The notes below the pieces were generated by a model. The model saw only the letters and a program-made list of their open reading frames with translations. It ran no database searches and was not told where the DNA came from. Position numbers and translations under genes: made by a program. From an uncultured Ectothiorhodospiraceae bacterium (lineage in GTDB: Bacteria > Pseudomonadota > Gammaproteobacteria > UBA9214), in NCBI GenBank assembly GCA_947258545.1, contig CAMYJI010000017.1:1-54632 (forward strand): a stretch of DNA of 54,632 nt, in the 5' to 3' direction. Position 1 is the first letter of the stretch; every line of letters starts with the position of its first letter. Shown here piece after piece: positions 1 to 7,141 of this stretch.

Positions 1-186
1 AGGATAGGTCTTGAAAAGCTCTCTGAACTGGTCGATAGATGACCTGGCATGATCCATCGCCGCTTTCAACAAGGGATCATTGGGATCAGTCTCTAGCGGC
101 GGGAATTCCGGTGAAGGGGATACAACTTTGAAATAAAACCAAAGTCCAATCAAGAAAACTACCGCAAGTCCTATTTCCCAGCCCAC
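1..186 (-). CDS. Partial membrane-anchored protein, possibly DUF2314-like
   Basis: The first 62 codons of a minus-strand gene that runs off the left edge. The start is a GTG at 186-184, preceded by GAGGAG at a suitable distance. Residues 4-20 (EIGLAVVFLIGLWFYFK) form one hydrophobic anchor. A short proline-rich linker follows, then a polar stretch beginning DPNDPLLKAAMDHARSSIDQF. That last stretch resembles the start of DUF2314 domains (acidic lead-in, AM..AR..L/I..F), but only about 30 residues are visible, so the family is tentative. It lies downstream of the rhodanese gene on the same strand in the run of short unrelated genes. Confidence 0.6.
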   Translation of the reverse strand, partial: MGWEIGLAVVFLIGLWFYFKVVSPSPEFPPLETDPNDPLLKAAMDHARSSIDQFRELFKTYP

Positions 187-273
187 TATCTACTCCTCAC
201 GACCACGCTCAGCCGTTGGTAAAGCCGGTCAGCTGCGGTGCCTGTTCAGGCAACTACAGCGCTCGCCTGATCA

Positions 274-690
274 CTAATTATTGATGGTTTGATAATTGGC
301 CTTTCGCCACCCTTCAATTCCACCATTCAGGTTTTTTGCGCCCGGGTATCCTGCTTTGTTCATCTTGTCTGTGGCAACAGGTCCTCGCCTACTACCATCA
401 TTACAGTAAACAATTACCTCTTCTGCCTTATGTGCGTCGAATTCTTCAATTCGTTTATCCAGTTCACCAATCGGTACTGATATCGCACCCGGTAGATGGC
501 CATTGTCGTAGGCATCCTTTTCTCGCACATCGAGAACCAGAGTGCTGCCTGCCTGAACTAACGCAAATGCTTCTACCGGTTTTAACTGGCCGACAACCGG
601 CATAGGTGGACCAGACGAGTAATTTGCAGCCCAGAGTATTGCGAGAAGACTTGCGCCGACAAGCAATATAAGCTGCAATTTATTTGCCAT
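274..690 (-). CDS. Membrane-anchored rhodanese-like protein
   Basis: Single-domain rhodanese, probably exported or periplasm-facing. From ATG 690 it is about 138 residues: an N-terminal hydrophobic anchor (LQLILLVGASLLAILWAA), a linker, then one rhodanese domain. Visible motifs are VLDVREKDAYDNGHLPGAI and the active-site loop VYCNDGSRRG, in which the Cys would carry the persulfide. The closing motif LNGGIEGWR is typical. An in-frame GTG at 717 would add nine polar residues; I prefer ATG 690 because the anchor then begins almost at once, although the GAGGG upstream is rather distant. Family role: sulfur transfer or thiol chemistry; the substrate is unknown. It sits among unrelated short genes with no sulfur pathway beside it. 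Confidence 0.85.
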   Translation of the reverse strand: MANKLQLILLVGASLLAILWAANYSSGPPMPVVGQLKPVEAFALVQAGSTLVLDVREKDAYDNGHLPGAISVPIGELDKRIEEFDAHKAEEVIVYCNDGSRRGPVATDKMNKAGYPGAKNLNGGIEGWRKANYQTINN

Positions 691-764
691 CGTTTGTATT
701 TGTGATTCCCTCGCCACAAATCAATGTTCACGTGCCTGGCGACTAAGCTCAGTTTTACGTTTTT

Positions 765-1589
765 CTATTTATATGCATAAATATAGTACATGCTAATGTC
801 ATTCCATATGCCTTTTTCGGTAATAAGCTTTTCGATGTTAGATTCGTATTGCTGTTTGCACTGCATCATTATTTCAGGTGGTACATTAGTAACCGGGTGC
901 GGGTACTGACCAGGAAAGAAATCACTTTCATCTATCCATGAGTCTCTTGCCTGTTCAGCAGGCATATAATAGCCAGATTCTTCAACACGAATATCGACTT
1001 TATTAAAGCCCGATTCGGCAAGTAACTGTTCGCTCTTTTCGATGGAGCCAGTAGCATTATTGATTAAATAAGGATATCCATGCCTGGTAAATACTTTTCG
1101 CGCTTCGCGAATCCAGTAGTACGATGTTTCCGGCTGGGCATGGAAACCAAGGATGCCACCGGGTTTCAGCAAACCATGCCATTGTCTCAATGTTGATAGT
1201 GGATCTAGTATGCAGAAAAATGCCGATGCGCAGTAGATTCGGTCAAAGACGTTATTCGCGAACGCAAGCTGTTCCGCATCGGCGAGTACAAATTCAATAT
1301 TATTAAATTCCGAGTCAGCCAGTTTTTTGTTTGCCTCGCACAGCATACCTCTTGAAAGATCAACCCCGGTGACTTTTCCATCGGGTCCTGCAAGCGATGC
1401 AACATGAAATGCAATCGTGCCTGTACCAGTGCCGATATCCAGAATGGAATTACCAGAACCCGGTGGAATTCCATCAATTAACTTGAGTGCAGTCTCTCGA
1501 TGCCATTGACTATTATCATGATTTCCACTTCTTTGGTCGTAAGTGTCAGTGATGTGCTTATGGTAAGCCTGTAACTCCTCAATATTCAT
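765..1589 (-). CDS. Class I SAM-dependent methyltransferase
   Basis: A 274-residue cytoplasmic protein with a complete class I methyltransferase core. Motif I is ILDIGTGTGTIAFHVA, motif II is VTGVDLSRGML, followed by FVLADAEQLAF (the UbiE-type acidic/adenine-binding loop) and LLKPGGILGF. The pattern is closest to the UbiE/Methyltransf_11 group; the long C-terminal part (about residues 160-274) is not recognised and probably sets substrate specificity. Start ATG 1589 follows the GAGGAAGTGC stretch at the cassette-like boundary, where GAGGA may serve as ribosome binding site. No neighbour points to a pathway. Substrate unknown. Confidence 0.85.
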   Translation of the reverse strand: MNIEELQAYHKHITDTYDQRSGNHDNSQWHRETALKLIDGIPPGSGNSILDIGTGTGTIAFHVASLAGPDGKVTGVDLSRGMLCEANKKLADSEFNNIEFVLADAEQLAFANNVFDRIYCASAFFCILDPLSTLRQWHGLLKPGGILGFHAQPETSYYWIREARKVFTRHGYPYLINNATGSIEKSEQLLAESGFNKVDIRVEESGYYMPAEQARDSWIDESDFFPGQYPHPVTNVPPEIMMQCKQQYESNIEKLITEKGIWNDISMYYIYAYK

Positions 1590-1596
1590 GCACTTC

Positions 1597-1663
1597 CTCT
1601 AGCGCATAGCTTCTCGCCTCAGTCGCGCGGCATAGCCGCGTCGATTTGGAGGCGTTTGTTAGA
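1597..1663 (-). other. attC-like recombination site (candidate)
   Basis: Read on the minus strand, this gap starts TTCTAACAAACGCCTCC and has a central near-perfect stem CGCGGC-TAT-GCCGCG inside TCGA...CGACT. The left half has the attC layout (YYYAACAAA, short spacer, then the inner arm). The right half (GCTATGCGCTAG) is degenerate and lacks a clean GTTRRRY core. The preceding DUF2007 reading frame ends inside it, as is common for integron cassettes. The assignment rests on comparison with the better site at 2831-2918. Confidence 0.45.
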
Positions 1664-2431
1664 ATTCGTTTTGATTTCCTCGAAGTAATCATATTTATAT
1701 TCGATATCGTAGATTCCATCACCATTAGAATCATATTCAGCAGAAATCAATTTCCCCATATTGAATTTTTGCCGTTTTTTACGAAAATCTTGACCTTCCC
1801 CAATGATTAATATTTCATCAATATTTCCGTGCTTGAATTGTGCTTTGTAGTCGACATTTCCATCCTGGTTTAGATCAGACTCTTGAGTCTGAATTAATCC
1901 ATCTGAAAATTTAAATACTGATTCAAAGATTCCATCAAAATTATCATCTTGTTTTGATTCTTTCAGTAACCCCTTGCGACTGAAGTCATAAATAATATCT
2001 ACGTTACCATCAAAGTTCCTATCTACTTCAGTTCTAATTATTCGATGATCTTTAAATATCCATTTTTCATCTAATATACCGTCACCATTCATATCTATAC
2101 CGTCTTCAGTAACTGGTGAGTTATATGCCCAGTAAATCAAACCTCCACCAATTACTGCACCTATCATAAATATAGAAAATCCATTAGATGTTCTATTTTT
2201 AGCTCTTTCTTCTTCTTCTGTTTCAATAGCCTCCCAATTCTTTATTATTTGGGTAGCTCTTTCATAATCTGCTTCATCCACCATTACCCGAACAATGTTT
2301 ATTGCCTGTAACTCGCCAACACCACCTGGCAAATACTCACCATCCACCCTCCCTTCTATTCCATCCTGCACCAAGAGGTTCAGAATCATATGAGCGTCTA
2401 GAGAGGTTGAGGCTTCGAATACACTTTTCAT
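1619..2431 (-). CDS. DUF2007-domain membrane protein with calcium-type repeats
   Basis: About 270 residues from ATG 2431 (an upstream in-frame TTG at 2455 would add eight residues inside the attC-like spacer). The N-terminal 70 residues match DUF2007, a small ferredoxin-fold putative signal-transducing domain: MKSVFEASTSLDAHMILNLL, then GEYLPGG.GEL and VRVMV. A charged linker and one transmembrane helix (FSIFMIGAVIGGGLIYWAY) follow. The rest carries five spaced D-x-N-x-D-G-x-x-D type repeats (DMNGDGILD, DRNFDGNVD, DDNFDGIFE, DLNQDGNVD, DSNGDGIYD), resembling dockerin/EF-hand calcium loops. The last residues are encoded by the attC-like site. Function unknown; the layout suggests a cytoplasmic domain joined to an external calcium-binding domain. 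Confidence 0.8.
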   Translation of the reverse strand: MKSVFEASTSLDAHMILNLLVQDGIEGRVDGEYLPGGVGELQAINIVRVMVDEADYERATQIIKNWEAIETEEEERAKNRTSNGFSIFMIGAVIGGGLIYWAYNSPVTEDGIDMNGDGILDEKWIFKDHRIIRTEVDRNFDGNVDIIYDFSRKGLLKESKQDDNFDGIFESVFKFSDGLIQTQESDLNQDGNVDYKAQFKHGNIDEILIIGEGQDFRKKRQKFNMGKLISAEYDSNGDGIYDIEYKYDYFEEIKTNSNKRLQIDAAMPRD

Positions 2432-2438
2432 AAGAAAA

Positions 2439-2497
2439 CTAACGATTAAGGCCAACCACGCGGCTTTGCCGCGTCGCGCTGGGCCGCATGATTATGG
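2439..2497 (-). other. attC-like recombination site (candidate)
   Basis: On the minus strand the gap between the small membrane protein and the DUF2007 gene reads CCATAATC..., has a perfect hairpin ACGCGGC-AAA-GCCGCGT, and ends GGCCTTAATCGTTAG. The right-hand arm is close to the usual attC ending (TTAA...CGTTAG), and GGCCCA can pair with TGGCC on the outer stem. The TAA stop of the upstream gene lies inside the left boundary, and the next start codon follows eight bases after the right boundary, which is the spacing expected for cassettes. The left core is not canonical. Confidence 0.5.
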
Positions 2498-2812
2498 CGC
2501 GCCATTAGATGCCACACCGATAAATAGCAACAGGAACAAACCAATATAAATGATAGCGAAAGCAAACATGACGTTCCCAAGCTTGAGCACTCGCGAACTC
2601 TCAAGCTCCAAATACTGCCGTTTGAATATGAATTTCATTAGTTTTACCGATGTCCGTGGAGAGTTATTACAGAACAATGTAGGACTTCCCATTGATTCGA
2701 ATTTTTCAGGGTGATCTTCTTTCAAAATATTGAATAGGCGCCACACCAAAAAGAACCACAGAAACACTGAAGCAAAGAGAACTACAAACAAGATAAAATA
2801 CAGTTCATTCAT
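2492..2812 (-). CDS. Small two-helix membrane protein
   Basis: A 106-residue hypothetical protein with an N-terminal helix (YFILFVVLFASVFLWFFLVW), a polar middle of about 50 residues with an RTSVKLMKFIFKR basic patch, and a C-terminal helix (VMFAFAIIYIGLFLLLFIGVA). I recognise no family. No clear ribosome binding site precedes ATG 2812, which follows the attC-like site closely; cassette genes often lack their own signal. It is flanked on both sides by attC-like elements, so it may be a complete single-gene cassette. Confidence 0.65.
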   Translation of the reverse strand: MNELYFILFVVLFASVFLWFFLVWRLFNILKEDHPEKFESMGSPTLFCNNSPRTSVKLMKFIFKRQYLELESSRVLKLGNVMFAFAIIYIGLFLLLFIGVASNGAP

Positions 2813-2830
2813 TCAGTATTAACATAGCGC

Positions 2831-2918
2831 CATAACGCCATGCTAACCGGCGCGGAGCAGCAGCGCTGCGGAGCGTCCGAGTGAGCGATAGCGAACGGTG
2901 TTGAGCATTTTGTTAGGC
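2831..2918 (-). other. attC-like recombination site (best candidate)
   Basis: The clearest attC candidate in the window. On the minus strand it begins with GCCTAAC (fits RYYYAAC), continues AAAATGCTCAACACCG (fits the AA-N5-TCAA-N-CCG layout of the left arm), has a central imperfect palindrome around CCGCAGCGCTGCTGC, and ends CGGTTAGCATGGCGTTATG, matching the usual right arm and GCGTTA core. Left and right ends are mutually complementary (GCCTAACAAAATGC with GCATGGCGTTATG). The last 25 or so codons of the hemoglobin frame lie inside it. A GTTAGGC core also sits at 3374-3380, upstream of the hemoglobin, so that gene is bracketed by two core-like sequences. Confidence 0.6.
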
Positions 2919-3304
2919 ATGCCCATCTTCAGAATATTTATACGCGGATAATCTCGCTTTTGAGCGAATAAATAAAGAGCAGCAAGAACATCTTTTATTA
3001 CATCATCACCCAAATCATTTTTGTCCATCGCCATGAATATATCATCTACTACTGCTATAAATTCCTGCTCAGATATATTCATTCCCTTATGTGTGGTCGC
3101 CATATCTCTTCCTGTATAGGTCTCCGGCCCGCCTGATCCGGCGCAAAAGAACTCAACCGACATTCGCTTTGCGTATTCGATATCTTCAGTGATTTCAAAT
3201 CTTGTTTTCACTATAGAATTATTAAGATGCGCGTCTACTGCATCATCGACAAGTTTCCTAATCCCGTCATTGCCACCCAACCGCTCATAAAGAGTTTTTG
3301 ACAT
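2843..3304 (-). CDS. Truncated hemoglobin (group 1-like)
   Basis: A 2-over-2 globin that would bind heme and O2 or NO in the cytoplasm. Visible family motifs: YERLGGNDGIRKLVD at the N-terminus, then FFCAGSGGPETYTGRDM and THKGMNIS, in which the His is the proximal heme ligand, then F..VVDDI and LAALYLF. The globin fold ends near residue 128. The remaining 25 residues (from PNKMLNTVRYRSLGRS) are encoded inside the attC-like element and are basic and unlike globins, so they are probably a by-product of cassette structure. Start ATG 3304 has GAGG nine bases upstream. Expression may depend on the promoter-like element at 3382-3438. Confidence 0.88.
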   Translation of the reverse strand: MSKTLYERLGGNDGIRKLVDDAVDAHLNNSIVKTRFEITEDIEYAKRMSVEFFCAGSGGPETYTGRDMATTHKGMNISEQEFIAVVDDIFMAMDKNDLGDDVIKDVLAALYLFAQKRDYPRINILKMGMPNKMLNTVRYRSLGRSAALLLRAG

Positions 3305-3381
3305 GTCTTATATCCTCTGAATTATTGATGATTTTGTTATTCAAATTTGATCCAAGATGCCATATTTTCTTATGCCTAACA

Positions 3382-3438
3382 TATTAGACGGATTCTGCAG
3401 TAATTAGTGATAGGCCGCGTCGGCTTATTGTGTGAATG
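3382..3438 (-). promoter_or_regulatory. Promoter/operator-like element, copy 1
   Basis: On the minus strand, upstream of the hemoglobin gene: ATTCACACAATAAGCC, then CCGACGCGG, CTATCAC, TGCAGAATCCG and CTAATA. About 35 of 57 positions match the element at 54214-54270 without gaps, and both lie upstream of minus-strand genes at opposite edges of the window. TTCACA could be a -35 box. The block TGCAGAATCCGTC is repeated as TGCAGAATCAGTC about 40 bases further upstream, as expected for a regulator binding on both sides of the promoter. Nothing else was recognised in the 3305-3664 gap apart from GTTAGGC at 3374-3380. Confidence 0.45.
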
Positions 3439-3664
3439 ACTGATTCTGCATAGCATGAACACATGCATATCCAACACTGCTCTAGACGCTACCATTCAAC
3501 ACTTCATTTATTGAATTAAGATCAAAGTGTTGCGTCGATCAGTTGAATCCGCAGTCGAACCCGGTCATCTGACATAAATTGTCAGAAATTATGCTCTCTG
3601 GACTTCCTGGGTCGGCCACAACCGGCCAAACATCCCGCATGGCCCGATAACCGGACGATGATCT

Positions 3665-3862
3665 CTAGCGCAACGGCTTGAACAGGGATTTCTTGTTTTT
3701 CTTTCCTCGAATGTGAGTGACGTCCATGGTGATATGGTGCGGTGTATATAATGTGGTCCTGATTAGCCATTCCCCGGACGGCATCTGCGCCTGTTCGGTC
3801 ATGGTCCTGATTTGCGTGGTATCGTCGTAATTTTCTTCTATGACATCGTATACAAGTTTCAT
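3665..3862 (-). CDS. Small hypothetical protein, 65 residues
   Basis: A short cytoplasmic protein with no recognised family. The start ATG 3862 is well supported by AAAGGAG seven or eight bases upstream. The sequence opens MKLVYDVIEENYDD, has a polar middle with HHITMDVTHIRG, and ends with a Lys-rich tail (GKKNKKSLFKPLR). There are no membrane helices or Cys pairs. It stands alone, with about 250 bases on either side before the next gene, and may mark the transition from the accessory left edge to the GC-rich backbone. The good ribosome binding site and sensible composition are the main reasons to call it. Confidence 0.55.
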   Translation of the reverse strand: MKLVYDVIEENYDDTTQIRTMTEQAQMPSGEWLIRTTLYTPHHITMDVTHIRGKKNKKSLFKPLR

Positions 3863-4116
3863 TGTTATCTCCTTTGTGTTGATACGATGATCCCGAGGCG
3901 GCGGGATCGGTACTGACTACTTATAAAGCATAGCGTTAATTAGAGGCCTGCAAGTCATAATCCTGACGATTTGGTAGTAAAAAACAGGCCGGCGGGTTTT
4001 GTCAGTCCATGCTTGTCTGTGTATACAGGAAGTATAGCCCGCTTTTTTTTCTGAAATCCAAGTGAAAGCTGAACTCCCGCCCGGATCGGAAGTGCGGAAT
4101 GTGAAGATACGGGTTG

Positions 4117-5058
4117 TCAGGCCGGCAGGAAATCGATCGGGTAGGTGATGGTGATCTCTGATACGTCCTTGGCGCCAAAGTCGAACAGCTTGACGCGGCT
4201 TGCGATCTTCTTCCCCAGGGCCGGGTCACCCAGCTCGCTGGAGACCAGATCGCAACGGGTGACCTTGCCGGAGGGGGCAATGGTCAGGCGCAACACGATC
4301 TTGCCCTTCAGACCGGGGTCCTTGCGCAGGGCGCGGTTGTAGACGCTGTAGATCGAGCCCTTGTTGCGGTCGAAGATCATCTGTATCTCCTCGATGCTGC
4401 GGCCGGCCGACTTGCTGCCCTTGCCCTTGCCGCCCGCCGCCCCGCCCGGCGCATTGCCGCTCGGGCTGAGAACCTGCGTGGTGCTGCGTCCGGACAGCTC
4501 CCCGCCACCGGTATTGCGGCTCAGGTTCGCGGTCTGGATGCCGCCGCTGCCACGCACGGTCCCGGCGGTGAGGATCGCGCGCTCGGTCTTCTGCGCTGCA
4601 CCCGTGCCCTGCGACAAATTGCTGGTCTTGTTGAAACTGCTGGAGACCGTGTTCTGACGCATATCAGCCAGCGAATCCTTGAGTGCCAGTAGGCCGGACT
4701 TCTCGGCCTGCTGGCGCGCCGTGACCCTGGGCTTCACCGGCACCGGTTTCTTTACCACGACCTGCTGCTTTTCCACCGGCCTGGGCGCCTCGACCTTCTT
4801 CGGCAGCGGCTCCGGCTTTTTCTGTACCGGTTTCGGTGCCGGCGGCGGCTTGATCTCTTGCTTCTCGAATATCAGCTGGGCGAGGCGTGGCGGCTCCTCG
4901 ACCAGCGGCTTTTCGATCTCCGGCAACGGCAGAAACGGCAGCATGATACCCAGCACGAGCGCCAGCAGCAGGTTGGAGCGCACGAAGCGCTTGAAACGGG
5001 CATCGTCGGGATTGGCAACCCCCCAGGACATGTCGTAGTTCAACACAGTGGCAGACAT
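4117..5058 (-). CDS. AgmX/TonB-like energy-transducing protein
   Basis: A 313-residue inner-membrane-anchored periplasmic protein, last gene of the operon. One N-terminal helix (LLLALVLGIMLPFLPL, about residues 30-45) is followed by a Pro/Lys-rich stretch (KPPPAPKPVQKKPEPLPKKV) like the TonB spanning segment. A Gly/Ser-rich linker (GGAAGGKGKGS) comes next, then a C-terminal domain from about residue 220 (RSIEEIQMIFDRNKGSIYSVYNRAL ... IVLRLTIAPSGKVTRCDLVSSEL ... ITITYPIDFLPA) that fits the AgmX/PglI C-terminal (TonB-like) domain. By family knowledge, such proteins carry proton-motive-force energy from TolQR/ExbBD motors to periplasmic or outer-membrane partners. It starts two bases after the ExbD gene, which strongly suggests one complex. 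Confidence 0.85.
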   Translation of the reverse strand: MSATVLNYDMSWGVANPDDARFKRFVRSNLLLALVLGIMLPFLPLPEIEKPLVEEPPRLAQLIFEKQEIKPPPAPKPVQKKPEPLPKKVEAPRPVEKQQVVVKKPVPVKPRVTARQQAEKSGLLALKDSLADMRQNTVSSSFNKTSNLSQGTGAAQKTERAILTAGTVRGSGGIQTANLSRNTGGGELSGRSTTQVLSPSGNAPGGAAGGKGKGSKSAGRSIEEIQMIFDRNKGSIYSVYNRALRKDPGLKGKIVLRLTIAPSGKVTRCDLVSSELGDPALGKKIASRVKLFDFGAKDVSEITITYPIDFLPA

Positions 5059-5060
5059 GC

Positions 5061-5561
5061 TCAGCCCTCCAGCGGCTGCTGCAGTACGGCCAGCGAAATA
5101 CGGTTAAAGCCGGCCTGCGTGCAAGTGGCCATGACCTTCTTCAGCAGGCGGTATGGAATCTCCTTGTCGCCCATGATCGTCGCCTCGCGGCGTTCGGCCG
5201 GGTCACGGCCGGTGCCCGGCGCAGCGCCGGCCTGTTCGATGAGCGCGGCCTGCAGCGCCTTCGAATAGCTACCCTGCTCTTTCATGGCGTTCGCCACGGA
5301 CACGACCACCTGGCCGTGCAGCAGGATGTTCTCCTCGTTGACCATGATGGTGACGGTCACGCGTGGTTGTTGCTCGGAAATGGACTCCGGCAGCTCGACG
5401 GACTTGTGTGTCGGCAGGATCTCGCCGTCCGAGGTATTCACCAGCAGGAAGAACACCAGGATGGTAAAGATGTCCATCAGCGACACCAGGTTCAGTGTCA
5501 TGCCACGCCCGTGACGCACGTGCTGGCGTTCCATGCGTTTGGCGCGCCGTGACATCTTCAT
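5061..5561 (-). CDS. ExbD/TolR-family proton-channel subunit A
   Basis: A 166-residue TolR/ExbD homologue with one N-terminal membrane helix and a periplasmic domain. The helix (MTLNLVSLMDIFTILVFFLLV, about 21-41) keeps the conserved proton-relay Asp at residue 30. The periplasmic part contains KSVELPES and ITVMVNEENILLHGQ-like strands, then EATIMGDKEIPYRLLKKVMATCTQAGF, the usual ExbD C-terminal pattern. An insertion of about 30 residues before it (around GAAPGTGRDPAERRE) is longer than in E. coli ExbD. The start overlaps the stop of the other ExbD gene by four bases, indicating translational coupling. Confidence 0.88.
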   Translation of the reverse strand: MKMSRRAKRMERQHVRHGRGMTLNLVSLMDIFTILVFFLLVNTSDGEILPTHKSVELPESISEQQPRVTVTIMVNEENILLHGQVVVSVANAMKEQGSYSKALQAALIEQAGAAPGTGRDPAERREATIMGDKEIPYRLLKKVMATCTQAGFNRISLAVLQQPLEG

Positions 5562-6073
5562 CGGGTGGCCACCTTCATGCGTGCGCCCGGGGCATCGCCG
5601 ATGGAGATTTCCGGAAACAGTTCGGCACTGATCACACTGCCGGCCTGCACCACACGCGCGGTACGCACGCTATCCATCACCTGAACAACGGTTTCATAGT
5701 CGGTATCGGGTTCCAGCAGCAACGTGGCATCCAGCTTGTCGGGGAAGCGCGCCTTGACCTGCTGCAACAGCTGCGAGAGTTGCTTGTAGTCCTGGTTGTC
5801 GTCTTTCAGCGGCAGGTGCTTGATCAGGCCACCGTCACGGTCACCCACTTCAATGCCGTCCGCGCGCACGATGATCTCCAGGTGAAATGCCTTGTTGTCC
5901 TGGTGCGCCTGGTCGGCGGCGGCAGGCAGGTTCAACTCCAGGATGGTGATGCGCGAGAACACCGCCGTGATCAGCAGGAAGGGTACCAGGATGACCATCA
6001 GGTTCATGAACGCGGTGATATTGATATCACCGCTCTCCTGATAACGCCGGCGACGGTTGAAGCGGTTTCTCAT
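5558..6073 (-). CDS. ExbD/TolR-family subunit B, relay Asp replaced by Asn
   Basis: A 171-residue ExbD/TolR homologue beginning with a very basic cytoplasmic tail (MRNRFNRRRRYQ). The motif DINITAFMNLMVILVPFLLI (16-35) aligns with the ExbD motif DINVTPFIDVMLVLL, but the relay Asp is Asn24 here; the codon is AAC. The periplasmic half contains ITILELNLP and KARFPDKLDATLLLEPDTDYETVVQVMDSVR, normal for the family. Start and stop overlap both neighbours (one base with ExbB, four with the other ExbD). One TolQ with two TolR-like subunits recalls AglRQS of Myxococcus. If only subunit A keeps the Asp, the two are likely non-equivalent parts of one motor. Confidence 0.85.
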   Translation of the reverse strand: MRNRFNRRRRYQESGDINITAFMNLMVILVPFLLITAVFSRITILELNLPAAADQAHQDNKAFHLEIIVRADGIEVGDRDGGLIKHLPLKDDNQDYKQLSQLLQQVKARFPDKLDATLLLEPDTDYETVVQVMDSVRTARVVQAGSVISAELFPEISIGDAPGARMKVATR

Positions 6074-6720
6074 CAGGCCGTGCCTTCCAGCGGCCTCTCG
6101 CTGATGCTGTTAAGGAACTTCACCGAGGCCATTTCCAGGCTGTCGACCAGTTGCGTGGTCTTGGTCTGCAGCACGGCGTAGATCAGCAACAGCGGGATCG
6201 CGACCATCAGGCCAAACGCCGTGGTGTTCATGGCGACCGAAATACTGGCGGACAACATATCGGCCTTCTCGGACGGGTTGGCCGAGGCCACCGCCGTGAA
6301 CGCCTGGATCAGGCCGATAATCGTGCCGAGAAGACCGAGTAGCGTGGCGATATTGGCAAAGGTGGCCAGGTAGGCGGTGCGCTTCTCGAGATTCGGCACG
6401 GTTTCCATCAAGCCCTCTTCCATCGCGATCTCGACGTCGTCGCGACGGCGCGAAGTGCGGGCGCGGTTCAGGCCGTAGCTGAAGATGTGGCTGATGGCCG
6501 AACGCGATTTCTCGGTCAGCAAGGCCACCTTCAGATAGTCCCCGTTTGCCAGATGCGGAGCCAGCTTTTTCCACAGGCGGTGGTTGCTGCTGCTGGCCGC
6601 ACTCAGGTAGATGTAGCGCTCCGCAGCGATGGCCATGCCCAGTGCCAGCACCAGTACGATCGGGTACATGAAAAAACCACCCGACTGGAAAAACCCGACG
6701 AAGGTATTGTAGTAATCCAT
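6073..6720 (-). CDS. MotA/TolQ/ExbB-family proton-channel subunit
   Basis: A 215-residue inner-membrane protein with the TolQ layout: a first helix (GGFFMYPIVLVLALGMAIAAERYIYL), a cytoplasmic stretch with NRARTSRRRDDVEIAMEEGLMETVPNLEKR, then two helices (YLATFANIATLLGLLGTIIGLIQAF and ISVAMNTTAFGLMVAIPLLLIYAVL). The LLGTIIG and NTTAFGLMVAIP patterns are the family signature around the proton path. It would form the pentameric stator around the two ExbD subunits encoded immediately downstream. It is separated by 112 bases from the preceding gene, the largest gap in the operon, so an internal promoter is possible there. Confidence 0.9.
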   Translation of the reverse strand: MDYYNTFVGFFQSGGFFMYPIVLVLALGMAIAAERYIYLSAASSSNHRLWKKLAPHLANGDYLKVALLTEKSRSAISHIFSYGLNRARTSRRRDDVEIAMEEGLMETVPNLEKRTAYLATFANIATLLGLLGTIIGLIQAFTAVASANPSEKADMLSASISVAMNTTAFGLMVAIPLLLIYAVLQTKTTQLVDSLEMASVKFLNSISERPLEGTA

Positions 6721-6832
6721 AGTGATACTCCTGTTGCTTCCCCTGAAATCGCCAAACCATTGCGCAACGGCGCAAGGTAGTCCTGCCCCCCGGTATGACC
6801 CGTCAAAAGTCCAATAACCTTACAATCGCCGT

Positions 6833-7141
6833 TTATTTTGAACTGTGAACTGCTTCGTAGTATTCGAGCTCCCTGAGAAAGACGTCACGGTCAATGGGTG
6901 CAAGGATGTCGTCGACCAGGCTGTTCATGGGTCGTGCCGCCAGGTCGCCCGCCTCGGCCGATTTCCAGGGCACGATGTGCAGGGCCTTGGGCAGTTCCTG
7001 GTTACCGGTGATGGTGGTGCCTTCCAGGTCGAGCCTGTCGGCGGCGTGTGCGCCGTTAGCAGACCAGAACAGCCCGAGCAGGCAGACAAGCCATCGCGGA
7101 GGCGACCCGCTCCGGCAGATAGGAATATTCAGGTGTTTCAT
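6833..7141 (-). CDS. Short secreted protein of the envelope operon
   Basis: A 102-residue protein with an N-terminal signal sequence (PRWLVCLLGLFWSANGAHAADRL; cleavage probably after AHA). The mature part opens RLDLEGTTITGNQELPKALHIVPWK, followed by MNSLVDDILAPIDRDVFLRELEYYE. I do not recognise a named family. The ELPK..HIVPWK block reads as a short conserved-looking periplasmic motif. It starts inside the end of the TPR lipoprotein gene (four-base overlap) and precedes the motor genes, so it is probably a dedicated periplasmic accessory of the same complex. That role is inferred only from operon position. Confidence 0.75.
   Translation of the reverse strand: MKHLNIPICRSGSPPRWLVCLLGLFWSANGAHAADRLDLEGTTITGNQELPKALHIVPWKSAEAGDLAARPMNSLVDDILAPIDRDVFLRELEYYEAVHSSK

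Noticed and set aside
721..764. Possible attC between the methyltransferase and rhodanese genes
   Set aside because: Only a GAGCTTAGTCG-like fragment is present; there is no paired left arm or GTTRRRY core.
4117..6720. Tol-Pal or TonB-ExbBD assignment of the motor genes
   Set aside because: TolA, TolB, Pal and any TonB-dependent receptor are absent; two ExbD genes and the AgmX-type C-terminal domain fit other systems better.
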